From: Thalassia testudinum
Lineage: Eukaryota > Streptophyta > Magnoliopsida > Alismatales > Hydrocharitaceae
DNA length: 64,000 bases
NCBI GenBank assembly: GCA_037157565.1
Contig: JAZHRO010000036.1
Location: forward strand, 134,842,501-134,906,500
Reading direction: 5' to 3'
Part shown: positions 44,346 through 55,418 of the stretch, piece by piece
How positions within the stretch are numbered: position 1 is the first letter of the stretch
How the letters are laid out: each line of letters begins with the position of its first letter
Program-made: the position numbers and the translations under genes
The notes under the pieces: model-generated
The model's database searches: none
Seen by the model: the letters and a program-made list of their open reading frames with translations, nothing else
What the model was told of the DNA's origin: nothing

Positions 44346-45744
44346 ATCCCTTGCTAGTCCCTAGCAAGGTTATCCTAGATGTTATTTTCAGCTAGAATTA
44401 AGAATTGATTGCTCAGGCATATGTTACTTGTCAAGAGGAGGAAATTTATACTAAGAACCTAAACCACAAAGACTAAACAACATCCGGGTGCCTGCCAAAA
44501 TGCAAACTGCCCAGGTCCTCGCTTTAAATTTAAGCACACATATAGCATATATATTTTTTCTTTTTCATCTTTTTTAATTTTTTGGATTTTTGGAGTTGAG
44601 ATTGTCTGGGTAACATTTTTCAGCTACCCAACCCACCCATAACTCGAAAAAGACTCTAAGTGCTAAGCATCTTAGTGTGAAAATGGTGGTAGAGTCACTC
44701 AACGGTAATTAAAATAGACGTTGAGTTTCTGCGTCCCTAGGTGACCTAAAAAGAAGAAGTTGCCTAAAGGTGTATCTGTCCGACCGGTAGCTTTCTCTCT
44801 ACTTTTATTTTATGGGGCCGGCATAAGGGTGTTTCCAGTGTATATCTCCTCGGATTGTTCTACTTCCCCACTTCTTCCTTAAGTGTTTTGGAATTTTTTT
44901 GTGCGTTTTAGGAGCTGGGATCTGGACAAATCGCCAATAGGCTGTTAGCCACGACAACTTGTCAGCCATACTCGTGCGGTGAAGTGTGGCTTATTTCTTT
45001 TTTCTCCTTTTTCTATTTTTTCTATTTCTCTCTCTCTCTATTTTTTTTTCTTTTTTTTTAAGCAGGTGGCTTCCTTGATCTAAGATTTACCTAAAGGCAA
45101 TAGTAAAAGAGAATGGTTTTATGGTTGGGTTCTGGACAACCGACCAATAGACTGTTACCCACGACAACTTGCTAGCCATACCACCATAGAAGGTTCATTA
45201 GCTACCCAATTTCTATTAGAATCACCGAGGAGTGAGTCAGTGCAAAATATGTGCAGATACTTAGACTGAGAGTCCCCCCGAATCAGAGGATGGGTTGATA
45301 AATCGTCTACTTATCACCTTACTTTATTGATCAAATTAATATAAATTAAGGTGGGGAGGACTCGAGATCAAATCCATATTTTAGTAGACACCTAGGTTGA
45401 TTAAGCCTGACGACCTGAAGAATCTAAGTGTTAAGGTCCTTTACGTATTATTTCCTACACTTGAAAAGCTTTCAATGCCTAAGTTTTCTTTTCCTAATTC
45501 TTTTTTTTTATCACACTATAATTCAAAAATTCAAGCTGATGGTATGAACTCAAATGATACGAATTTACCACCCCCCCATGCTTAAGTTGGACAATGTCCT
45601 CATTGGAAGATAAATGTATGCAAGGGAGTGAAGAAAGAAATCACCTAAGTTTAGCTGTGTCCGATCAGCCTGAATCTTCTAGGTTGCCTTATAGGAAATG
45701 CTGAGTTTATTGCCTCCAGCTGGGTGCAGCTCTGGTTTAACCCT
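44346..45744 (-). other. Element E 3' untranslated region
   Basis: No gene. It has T-rich runs near 44540 and 45000-45060 and the internal G-tract motif at 45568-45585 (minus TTAAGCATGGGGGGGTGG) following GAGGACATTG. Confidence 0.6.
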
Positions 45745-46433
45745 CAACGAGGGTTACAACTTCCTTTGTGGGTACCTGGGCAAGAAAATGTTTTAATCTT
45801 TGGCCATTGATTGTGAAGGTTTGCCCAGTTTTAGGATCAGCAATTTCTATCGCCCCGTTTGAGAATGGTCTAACCACGTGGTAAGGTCCCATCCACTTAG
45901 ATCTTAACTTCCTTGGGAAGAGTTTGAGTAGCGCATCAAAGAGCCAGACTTGTTGATTTGGCTCAAAGGTTTTCCTAGTATATGCCGGTCATGAACAGCT
46001 TTCATCTTCTTGTAAAGTCTACTATTCTCATAAGCGTCCTGACAAATTTCTTCAAGCTCGGAGAGTTGGAGCTTCCTTTGAGCTCCAGCCAAATGGGAAT
46101 CCATATTGCATTGTTTGACAGCCTAGTATGCTCAGTGCTCTAACTCAACTGAAAGGTAGCAAGCTTTCCCAAAGACCAATCGGTATGGTGACATGCCAAT
46201 CGAGGCCTTAAAAGTGGTCATATATGCCCATAGGGCATCATCCAATCGTGTGGACCAATCCTTCTGGTCAAGTCTCACAGTCTTTTGCAGAATATTCTTG
46301 ATTTGTCTATTTGTGACCTCAATTTGTCCATTCATTTATGGCTGATACGGGGTAGTAATGAGGTGAGTAACCCCATATTTCATGAGCAAAGCATGAAACT
46401 GGGCATTGATAAAGTGGCTCCCACCATCGCTGA
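45745..46433 (-). pseudogene. Element E integrase, C-terminal half
   Basis: On the minus strand it continues the integrase core from ISDGGSHF (catalytic Asp) through NGQIEVTN (catalytic Glu) and [14 protein letters not shown]. The WMGPYHVVRPF and FTINGQRLKHF tail follows. The coding region ends near 45745. Stops and frameshifts are scattered. It is separated from its N-terminal half by the solo LTR that begins at 46434. Confidence 0.88.
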
Positions 46434-48924
46434 TGATGTGAACACTATCATGAGTCATAACTAGCTCAATTTGATCTTATAAAGTCAATAAAAGCTCCTA
46501 TATATCAGTCAGAAGGTCTTTTGAGCAAGATGAGTTGTTTTGAGAAGAAAAGATGAAAACAGGGTTATTTCTACTATTTTTCCATCTTATCACAAATGCA
46601 GAATAACCATGGGGTATGCTAGGGGTTTATCAATGGTCATTTAGTCATTAATGCCTAATAAGTGAGTCCATACAGACAGAAATGGATTTTCACGCATTTC
46701 AAGAATTAATGGACATCTGATACCCTAAAAATAGACTCGCTTAATTAACTGAGGTTTTGGTCAAGATAAAATTCATCTAAACCCTCTAAAAATCATAGAA
46801 AAATATTCTCTATGTCTGGCATCCTTGATTTGACCATCTGAACCCATTTTGACCTGAAATAGTCTCAAATAGACTATTGCCCTAATTTGGGTTTTTACAT
46901 AAATTACCTAGTCAAACTAGGTCAAAACCAAAATCCAACTTCACCATTAGATTTATTGGATCCAAATTAGGTTTGTATCAAAATTTGGTCCCAATCTGAG
47001 ATTATTTCAACCTAGTTTGCATTTTAATCCAAGTATGACTCTTATTTTCTCAAATAACCCTTCAGCTTTTGAAATTATTGCAAAAACCCCCCTAACTTCT
47101 TCATCTTCTTCACAAAAATGCCCTTGTCGCCATTACTGTGTGAACCCATGAACCACCAACCTTCAGTTAAGAGATTCTCCCTGATTCCATGGCAAAACCC
47201 TTCCAAATTTGGAAGGAAGATTCTTAAGGAGTTGCTCTTCAATCTGGGGCAGGTCTTGCCTTCCAAATCTTCTCCAAGAGTTCATGTGAATTCTTGGAAA
47301 TTTTAAACATATTCCGTGATTTTTGAGCTTTCAAAGCTTGGTTTCCAAACTTTGAAGCTCACCCTCTGGCCTATAAAAGACCTCCTTGGCATTCCCCTCG
47401 TCTTCAGCAAGTCTTTAAACCAAAAACCCTCTTCCATCCTCTACCCCCGGCTCGCTCTGAGCTTGCTCCGGTGAACTCCTATCCCCAGTTCCTTCACCTG
47501 TTGCCACATACCGTAGGCGGCCAGTTCTTCTTCCCTATCGTCTTGAGCGTCTCAACATACCCGTGTGACATTCCTAACCTTGTGTTCGTTGCCAACTACC
47601 TCATTGGAGTTTTCATCTCCTTTGACGCCTGCCATACCACAACTGGCACCAACTCCATCCTCCTTCATTCGATAGCTAGTTCATTCAACTCCTTATCTTC
47701 TGCATATCATCACCGTGCCACTACGCTTCGACTCAACCATCGCATTGCCCTTCACGACTTCATCTTCCTCTACTCCGACAACCATTCCGACGAGGCTCTC
47801 CATCCGCTACATCACACCATAAACCTTGCCACCTATCCCAAAAGCTCCACCTCATCCACGCGAGCAAAACCCCTCAAGAAATTGAGGGGATTACTTTCCC
47901 ATTCACCCCTTCGAACTCACACCTCTCGGCTCCATTGTCCTGAGGTCATCAGACCTTTACACTCGCTCTCTCGCCCCTCCACGCATGCCACCATACTTGT
48001 CGTTCCATGGCGAAAGTTATGAACTGCTCTGACATAGCCAAGAGGCCTTATTCATGATTTCAGGTACGTAGGTTGTCGTGCCATTACTGAAGATACTTCG
48101 AGTGAGCTCGAAGCGCATTCTTCAGACATCTACTCCAGGTCTTCATCCTAGGTGAAGCGGAATCACCTAAGGAATGTTCCCAGGTGGTCAATTGGGAGAG
48201 TTGACCACTCCAAGAATGCCAACTGAAAAAGAGTTACTGCTGCTACTACTCGCAAAGAAGCGTGGGAAGATAGTTCCACATCGTAGAGAGGCGCATCTTC
48301 AACAGGGTTTAAATTGTTTTTGTCACGAGGGCTTATCACCTCTGAGAGCACCGAGGTGAGGTCCCACATGCACGGTCCGCATGCACCTGCCCTTGCCTAC
48401 GCTCACGCCTTGCAAGTTTGGGCCTTGGTCCATTTACCCGGTTACCAGAGTCTGGTCTGGCTTGCCAGATCTAAGAGAGGAGAAGAAGAGAAGGAAAAAG
48501 AGAGAGAAAAGGGGGCTTTTACCTTGCTACCTATCTCTCGACACTTAGTGAAATTCTGAAGAGGCCTTTTCCTCCATGTGCTGGTTCTGAGATACTGTAG
48601 CACTTAAGTTGACGTGGCATTTGGTTGATTGATACTATTGCATTATTTGAGTATAATTGTAATAGGGTAATTAGGTAATTCAAATAATCATTTTTACCCT
48701 AATATTTTTGCCACATTGACTTTTGAATTTATATCTATATTCTTTGTGCTTGCTATTACATTGCTATATTCTTGATTACAATTGTGATCATGAGATAAAT
48801 AGCCATATTGCTTCCTGCGTTCGGCCTCAGACTTTTCTGAGTTATAAATTTTAAGTGTTCTATGCTATTTATTGGCTATACTACAACGCATTACTTTTAA
48901 AACACCGATTCAGAGCATTCAACA
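46434..48924 (+). repeat. Solo LTR, family S (copy S1), inserted in element E integrase
   Basis: A 2491-bp LTR starting TGATGTGAACAC and ending TTCAACA, with a perfect 5-bp duplication GCTGA at 46429-46433 and 48925-48929. The integrase reading on the minus strand is interrupted exactly at the conserved ISDGG motif and resumes on the other side. TATA box TATAAAAG at 47372-47379. The open frame 47471-48022 in its leader is not conserved in the S2 copy. No internal region remains, so unequal recombination between two LTRs probably removed it. Confidence 0.9.
47372..47379 (+). promoter_or_regulatory. TATA box in solo LTR S1
   Basis: TATAAAAG lies about 940 bp inside the LTR, at the place where S2 has TATTTAAG. 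Confidence 0.55.
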
Positions 48925-49481
48925 GCTGATCATGGCCTTCGGTATCCCAAATCAGGAAAAGATGTTCTTCTTCACAAAGTCCATGATGGCCTTATGATCA
49001 CATTTCCGGGTAGGAACGGCTTCGATCCATTTCGAGACGTAGTCCAAACGGCTTCGATCACATTTTCAGGTATATACTGCTTCACAAAGACCAGTATATA
49101 TTCGAAGCCATTTGATGGTGGGAAGGGACCCATGAAATCAATGCCCCAAACATTGAATATTTCGATGACAAGAATGGGTTGTAGAGGCATCATATCCTTT
49201 CTAGTCATGATCCCTAAAGTCTGGTGTCTATCGCAGGTTTTAGCAAAGATATGTGCATCCTTGAATAGTGATGGCCAGTAAAAACCATACTACGAAACCT
49301 TTGCAGCTGTCTATTTCCTAGAGAAGTGGCCACCACAAGCTTAGTCATGACAGAAGGACAACACACTTTGGACCTCCTCCTCAGGTATGCATCTCCTAAT
49401 GATTTGATCAGAACAAAGTCTACACAGTGAGGGGTCATCCCAAAGATAGTGTTTGGCCTCAGCCAAGAACTTGTCTTGTTG
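48925..49481 (-). pseudogene. Element E integrase, N-terminal half
   Basis: Minus-strand remnants of the zinc-binding domain (RRCIPEEEVQ, CGGHF) and the first catalytic block ([11 protein letters not shown], Asp kept), followed by DYVSKWIEAVPTR. Between LVFV and DYVSKW lies about 40 bp of extra sequence built from scrambled local repeats (49040-49095). The half ends at the GCTGA duplication. Confidence 0.85.
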
Positions 49482-50078
49482 CTATCTAGACCAACCGTAT
49501 GGAATCTGCCCCACCACTAGGTAATTCACCAAGTCGTCATACGAGGGGAGACTTTTGGCTTGCATGGCTAGGATTTGCTCATCAGGAAATGTATCAGTCA
49601 AAGGTAGCAAAGATCCAATGTGCTCCGGGTGAAGTTGGGATAAGTAGTTGACTACAACATTCTTGGATCCGACCTTGTCACATATTTCCAAGTTAAATTC
49701 CTGCAGGAGCAAGATCCATCCGATTAGCCTGGGTTTACAATCCTTTTTGGCTAACAAGTACCGGATAGCCGAGTGGTCAGTATAAATGATGATGTGGGAT
49801 CCCAACAAGTATGATTTGAACTTTTCTAGTCCGAAAACTATGGCATGTAGCTCCTCTATTACAGTGTAGTTCCATTGAGTGTCATCCAACGTTTTTCTCG
49901 GGTAGTAGATCACCACAGGTTTCTTTTCCTGCCTCTGTCCTAGGACGGCCCCAACGGCAAAGTCTAATGTATCACACATTATCTCAAAATCTTGGGACCA
50001 GTCTGGGGGTTGTAAGATAGGTGCAATTGAGATTGTATCCCTTAGAGTGGTATAGTCTTTGATGCACTCAAGTGTCAT
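49482..50078 (-). pseudogene. Element E RNase H
   Basis: A continuous frame of 198 codons with [37 protein letters not shown] and [18 protein letters not shown]. The final motif reads [10 protein letters not shown] where relatives have NVVADHLSRL, so the last catalytic aspartate is lost. It is joined to RT with a small frame change near 50078. The [14 protein letters not shown] linker to integrase is also recognisable. Confidence 0.9.
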
Positions 50079-50922
50079 GTAAAAGTGTCGTTGGCTAGAA
50101 GGTCAGTTAAGGTCTTGGAGACCTTGGAGAAGTCTTTTATGAACCTTCTATAGAAGCCAACATGTCCTAGGAAAGATTTGATTTGTTTAACTGAGCTCAG
50201 AAGTTTGGAGATTAGGTCAACTTTAGCTTGGTCGACTTCCATCTCCCGATGAGAGACGATGTGACCAAAGACAATCCCTTCTTGAATAATAAATGGCTCT
50301 TTTCCCGACTTAAAACAAGGTTGACCTCGATACATCGCTTCAGAATTTTCTCCAGGTTACTAAGGCAATGGTCGAATGAGTCTCCAAAGATGGAGAAATC
50401 ATGCATAAAGGCCTCTAAATATTCACCCACCATCTCTGAAAAGATGGCCAGCATGCAATGCTGAAAGGTAGCAGGTGCATTACATAACCCGAATGGCATA
50501 TGACGGAATGCAAACGTGTCATATAGGCAAGTGAACGTGGTCTTTTCTTGGTCCTCAGGTGCCATAGCGACTTGGTTATATCCTAAATATCCATCCAGGA
50601 AGCAAAAGTATTTCTTCCCTACCAATCGTTCAAGAATTTGGTCAATGAATGGCAGAGGGAAGTGATCCTTCTTAGTAGCTTTATTGAGCTTCCTATAGTC
50701 AATGCATACCCGCCATGCGATGGTGGTGCGGGTAGGGATGGATTCGCCATGGTCATTCATGATAACGGTGAGGCCAGCCTTCTTTGGTACCACTTGAGTA
50801 GGGCTCACCCAGGGGCTGTCGAAAATTGAGTAGATGATCCCCGTGTCGAGCCATTTGATGATCACAATTTTAATGACCTCCCGCATGGTTGGATTCAGTC
50901 GCCTTTGCATCTGGCGAGAAGG
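50079..50922 (-). pseudogene. Element E reverse transcriptase
   Basis: Minus-strand RT with WVSPTQVVPKKAG, CIDYRKLNKATKKDHFPLPF, FGLCNAPATFQHCM and the thumb motif SFLGHVGFYRRFIKDFSK. The catalytic box at 50398-50409 reads F-M-H-D, so the first catalytic aspartate has become histidine. A frameshift near 50300 separates the palm from the thumb. Upstream, LKYVFLGPDYTFPMIINAHL links it to the protease region. It is otherwise closer to intact than the D copy. Confidence 0.92.
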
Positions 50923-52277
50923 TCAAGCCCCATCTTCCACATAGATTTTATGTGTGCAATAGCTGGGGCTAATGCCTCTTAGGTCAGAAATTATCCATCC
51001 AATTGTTGCCCGATATTCAGAAAGAGTTATAGTCAACCTAAGCTCTTGGTCCCTATTCAGGTGTGCATTGATAATCATAGGGAAGGTGTAATCGGGTCCT
51101 AGGAAGACATACTTGAGGTTGTTGGCCAGAGGTTTCAATTCAGGTGAAGGTGGTACAATATTTGACTGGTAAGGGAAATGAGGGAGTTGAGTGACATCAA
51201 TCTCCTTAAATGGGGGTTGTTGGTGGAAATCAGTTCGGCAAAGTTCTGCAACCTCCAGAGATTGGGGTGGGTTAGGGTAGTCTAAAGCTAGTTGAGTTAG
51301 ATGGTCCTCTAAAGAGCTTGCTATCAGGCATTCCTCAACCAGAGTTTCCATGGGATCGCATTCCTCAACCCAACTGCAATCAAAAGACTTTGTTGCCTTG
51401 AAGATATCCAATTGCATCTTCCTATCTCCAAAGGCAATCTCCATGCATCCCGTGTCGCAATCGATGTTAGCCTTGGCCATAACCAAAAAAGGTCTGCCTA
51501 GGATGATGGCTTGTTTTGTAACTGTTCGTGAACCTCCATGTCAAGGACTAAGAAGTCAACTGGGTAGTAGAAGTCCTTAACCCGAACAATTACATCCTCA
51601 ACTACCCCTTTTGGTGTTTTCACAGTTCAATCAGCTAGTTGGATAGTCAAGGGTGTAGGCTTTAGTTCTCCAAATCCAAAATGGTGGTTAAGGGTAGTCA
51701 GGATCAGGCTTATCGAAGCACCTAGATCTAGGAGCGCTCAATCAAAAGTCAAATCCCTAATATTACATGAGATCAAAGGTGCTCCTTGGTCAATCCTTTT
51801 TAGAGGTAAGCTACTCAATAACACCGAACTAAACTACTCAGATAGCACCACCTTCCTAGGTGCTTGGGTTCTTAGCTTACGCTTAGGTGTGCAAACATCT
51901 TTCATAAATTTTGCATAAGCCAGAATATGTTTGATTGCATCAAGGAGGGGTATATTGATCTATACCTGTTTGAATATTTCTAACAACTCCTTATTCTCAG
52001 CCATGTTTCCTTTCTTCTTAGCCTTATCCCAGGCTTCAGGGTATGGGATTTGGATTTAAACTGGGTCAACTTCCTGATCCTTGGGTTCTTCCCACTCGTC
52101 TTCAGAATTAACTCTCGGGTAGTGTAGTCACGAGAGGAGCCGGCCATTTGGGATCCTGGGTTTGGGTGCCACTTCTCAAGGCAACCACATTGGTTGAGGC
52201 ATTGGGACCATGGTTAGGTCATTGAGAAGAACAAGAAGCAGCAAACCCAAGCGGTGTCTGTGGGGCTTATAGAATCA
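50923..52277 (-). pseudogene. Element E protease and gag-proximal remnant
   Basis: The active-site motif DLGAS (a D-x-G-A/S variant used in this group) is at 51714-51728 on the minus strand. It is followed by SISLILTTLNH. After a frameshift come ILGRPFLVMAKANIDCDTG and the KATKSFD strand. The acidic linker before RT runs to 50923. Upstream to 52277 the sequence aligns only loosely with the gag-protease joint (TPKRKL-type region) and is full of stops. It is cut at 52277 by the next LTR. Confidence 0.8.
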
Positions 52278-53173
52278 TGTTCAAGCGATAAATTGGTGTT
52301 TTAAGATTGTCATATTGTAGTATAACCAAAATAGTGCTCAAATAAATAAATTTTATTACTCGAATTTGAAAGTACAAGGTCAAACATAGGGAGCAGTATG
52401 AATTCACACACTAATGTCAAATAATGCAAATGAGCACAAGAATTTAAACCAAATAAACTACTAAAAAATGATAATCAATGTAGAACATGAGTATAACAAT
52501 AATTCAACATGATAAAAAGAAATCTATAACAAAATAATGGTGATTTAGATCATCAATTATTTAGTATAGATATATGTAAACTAAAGTAATCAGTAATGCC
52601 ACAGTAGCTTGAATGCTATAGTAATTAGACGTCTCCTTTGGAGATCAGATGCCTTAAATGGCCTTTTCCTTTGTTTCTCCCTTTTCTTCTTTCACTTTTT
52701 CCTTCTCCTTCTACGCCTGCTTTCTTTTTCTTCTCTGATTTCTTCCTATGCGACTCTCCTTCTTCTGTCCTCTCTAGTTTCTCTTCCTTTTCCTCCTCTT
52801 CAAGCCTTCTTTTTATGCCCGTCTTCTTCCTTCTTCTTTAAGCACAGGGGAAAGGGCTCAGATTTTGGCTAAGTGTTAGGCAATGCATAGAAGAACAAAT
52901 CCCTCCCCTGCCCCACACACTCTCTTCCTTTCTCTCCCGTAGGTTCCACACTCCCAGAGCCATGCACATCAAGTTATCAGGTAATCAGAGGATCTGTGTA
53001 CCCGGGTCCAAGGTCACCAGCGTGGTGTAGTGATCGAGGAGTGAAGGCTTAGGTGGGTCGGGTGCACTAGGTCTGCGGAGGAGTGGTCACGTACAAGGAT
53101 CTTGAAGGGTGTGAGGAACCTCACCCCTCAAGTGTTGAGGCGATAAGCCCTCAACACTTTTGCAACTTATACT
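52278..53173 (-). repeat. LTR, family S (copy S3), end part
   Basis: Minus-strand LTR whose end, TGTTCAAGCGATAAATTGG on the plus strand, aligns with the end of S1. It carries a C/T-rich run at 52660-52850 and the GGTGAGGTTCC stretch also found in S1 and S2. Element F interrupts it at 53173; it resumes at 63645. Whether it is a solo LTR or part of a larger element cannot be seen. The open frame at 52609-52872 is only the pyrimidine-rich run. Confidence 0.75.
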
Positions 53174-53399
53174 TGATAAACGCCAGTTTATCATCATTCT
53201 TATTCATTAAAACTAACCTAGATCTTAGGATTTTACTCCGCAAATGGTTTTTTGGGCTGCATTTAGGCACAAATTAGGATAGGCATGCATTGCATTTTTT
53301 ATTGTCGTTTTAATGTATTTTTGTGAGTGTTAGGGATGTACAGATGCACAGATCCCTAAAACCCTAGCACTCAAGAAGGCAAATGGTGAAGGAGAAGCC

Positions 53400-53950
53400 C
53401 AGACTAGCTGGAACGCAGCTTGATCCAGCTCACCACAGCTGAAACCTAGCTTACTTGAACTAGGGTTAGCTCATCCCAGCTCCATTTAGCTAATCTCAGC
53501 TGGACGGCAGCTCAAGAGAGTTCACCTTAGCTCACCCTAGCTCAAGTCAGCTCAGATCCAGCTCAACTTAGTTGAGTCTAGTTCATCTCAGCTCCTACTA
53601 GTTCACAGGGAGCTCTAGCTAGCTCAGCTGAGTTGACAGGAGTTCACCCCAGCTCAGATCCAGCTACATCCAGCTCCACTCAACTCCAGCCAGCTGAAGA
53701 AGAATTCATCTCAGCTCAGGAAGCTCAAGTCCAGCTCCCGGGGACTCAGCTTAGCTCATCTCAGTTAAGCTAAGCTACCTTAGCTACCTCAACCAGCTTG
53801 ATTCTCCCCGGGAGCACCAGACCTAGCTCACCTCAGCTCATTTTGGTAGAAGCTAGCTCACTTTAGCTTGGCTTAGCAACTAGCAAAGAACTAGCAAGCT
53901 AAGCCAGCTAGAGTAGCCCCATGCCAGCCTCTTCAGCAGCAGCCAGCTCC
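53400..53950 (+). repeat. Degenerate AGCT(C) array in element F U3
   Basis: Dozens of AGCTCA/CAGCTC/TAGCT units at irregular 5-12-bp spacing form a self-complementary, low-complexity block. The second LTR has it at about 61650-62310, where it differs by a few units (for example extra TTAGC repeats near 62280). Confidence 0.8.
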
Positions 53951-54190
53951 AGCTCTAGCTCCAGACTTCTTCTCCTCAGCTCCTTCCTCCAAACCCTAGC
54001 TCCAACACCTTCTCCTCTACTCCTCCATTAGCTAAGCTAGCTTAGCTTAACTATGCTCCAACTTCCTTGGTTTGTACCACCCCAAAAACCCACCTACCAA
54101 CTCCACCCAACTAGCTCCACCTAAGCTCCACATAAGCTAACCTACTTGGCACCAACCTAACCTACCCACCACCTCCAAAAGACACCTAAA

Positions 54191-54202
54191 AGTGGCGCCA
54201 AA
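54191..54202 (+). promoter_or_regulatory. E2F-like site in element F U3
   Basis: AGTGGCGCCAAA contains GCGCCAAA (54195-54202), which fits the E2F consensus TTTSSCGC on the other strand, about 310 bp before the TATA box. The 3' LTR copy is mutated to GGCACC. Binding is not shown. Confidence 0.4.
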
Positions 54203-54321
54203 AACTACCCATAACCACCCCTTAATGGTGCCACTTTTCCCTCCAAAATCCCCCCTCATCTCCACCACACAATCCCCCTTGAATCCATCTCCACCATCCA
54301 CCTAACTCCTCTTCTAGAAGA

Positions 54322-54345
54322 CCCCATGTTGGCACCAACATGGGG
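54322..54345 (+). promoter_or_regulatory. 24-bp palindrome centred on GGCRCC in element F U3
   Basis: The two arms are CCCCATGTTGGC and its reverse complement. The 3' LTR copy (62573-62596) is perfect; this copy has one G-to-A change at the centre. It lies about 165-185 bp upstream of the TATA box. Confidence 0.55.
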
Positions 54346-54506
54346 TTGTCTCTCCACCACCAAAAGACACCAACACCACCATAACCACCCCCTTTAACAC
54401 CCCTTGGGTTGGCGCCAACTCACCCTAGCCATAGCATCACCAACCACCCTCATCCTTCCATCCTAGCCCTCAATTTCAAGGGGCACCTTAACCCCCCATC
54501 CTATTC

Positions 54507-54514
54507 TATAAAAA
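54507..54514 (+). promoter_or_regulatory. TATA box in element F 5' LTR
   Basis: TATAAAAA within CCCCATCCTATTC...GCCACCACC, conserved in the 3' LTR (62758-62765). It sets U3 at about 1.33 kb. Confidence 0.7.
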
Positions 54515-55401
54515 GCCACCACCTACCACCATTTTGGGGCATCCTCCATTAGTATATTTTTCTACCTAAACCACCTATACCTACGGCCAAGAAGAAGGAG
54601 TAGAGAAGGAGATTAAAGGGGCACATCACCAGCCCCTTTGGTGCCTTCTTCTCCCCACTCTCTTCAACTTGAGCCATGCCAAGGAGGAGGACTCTTCCAC
54701 TTCAAGGAGGATGGCCAGGAAAAGGAGAAGGACTTAGGGTGGACGTCCACCCTTGGAGAGAAACTTAAGGCACGCCCCCCTAGGGCTTGCCTTGAAGGAC
54801 ATCACCTTGGCGGAGCACTACAAGGAAGGAGTTGAAGGACTCTTTTCAAGATTGGGGCCACCAACCTTCGAGCAAGAAGCCCTCTTCTTCACCATCTATC
54901 TAGAGGATTTGTGTTTTCTTTTCTTATTTGCATTTTTTTAGTAGTACAAGCTTTCCTCTACTAGGCCTTTTGTAAAACACTTTATCAATTATCTAATTGC
55001 CTTCTTTGCATTTTTTTGTTTGCATTTCTATTAGCTTATTTTCAGCATTCTTCACTCCCTCTCCCTAATTATTCTAGGCCTCCACTTGCCTAGAGTGAGC
55101 TTAGGGAGAGGTTCTACTTGCCACATAGAAGTAGTATTTAAATTGAAGTGTAAATCACTTTTCCCACCATCAGTTTGCATGTTGCCTTAGCTTAAAAACA
55201 AAAAAATGATATATTGAAAAAAATACCAAAAAGAAAGTTGAGATTTATATTCCTAGCAAGAGAATCAATTTTGCAACCATATTTCCTCCTTGGACGACCT
55301 TAGATACTTCCCTATCTAGGATTATAAATTTAAGAGCAAAAGCGGATTTATGCGTTACAACGACCTAATTAACAAACCGCATAAAATTCGCTATCACTTT
55401 T

Positions 55402-55418
55402 TGGCGCCGTTGCCGGGG
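55402..55418 (+). promoter_or_regulatory. Element F primer binding site for tRNA-Asp
   Basis: TGGCGCCGTTGCCGGGG is an exact complement of the 3' end of plant tRNA-Asp(GUC) including CCA. It lies five bases inside the 5' LTR, so reverse transcription should start there. Confidence 0.93.

Larger units (their letters stand above)
34773..52277 (-). mobile_element. Element E: Athila/Tat-like Ty3/gypsy retrotransposon with three later insertions
   Basis: Minus-strand element: protease (about 51900-51000), RT, RNase H and integrase down to 45745, a 3' UTR, a polypurine tract (44333-44345) and a 3' LTR. The LTR is split by element B (segments 43533-44332 and 34773-35365). The integrase gene is split by a solo LTR (46434-48924). 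The gag-proximal part is cut at 52277 by another LTR. It is the same general type as D, but the sequences are clearly diverged. Its 5' LTR and most of gag are not in the window. All genes are disabled. Confidence 0.85.
53174..55396 (+). repeat. Element F 5' LTR
   Basis: A 2223-bp LTR, TGATAAA...GCTATCA. U3 (to about 54506) contains an AGCT-rich array (about 53400-53950), GGCGCC-centred palindromes and a TATA box at 54507-54514. The rest is the R/U5 leader with the typical CTCCTTGGACGACC block near the end. The first 20 bases form a 7-bp stem-loop. Short open frames here are not genes. Confidence 0.93.

Noticed and set aside
47471..48022. 183-codon gene in solo LTR S1
   Set aside because: Not conserved in the homologous S2 LTR and located in the R/U5 leader.
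52609..52872. Small hydrophobic protein
   Set aside because: It is translation of a C/T-rich run within an LTR; hydrophobicity follows from the composition.
53400..53950. AGCT array as a CRISPR-like or satellite array
   Set aside because: Units are irregular in length and spacing, and lie in the U3 of both LTRs of a plant retrotransposon.
55402..55418. tRNA gene fragment
   Set aside because: The match to tRNA-Asp is only the 17-nt complement at the LTR edge, which is a primer binding site; no cloverleaf follows.
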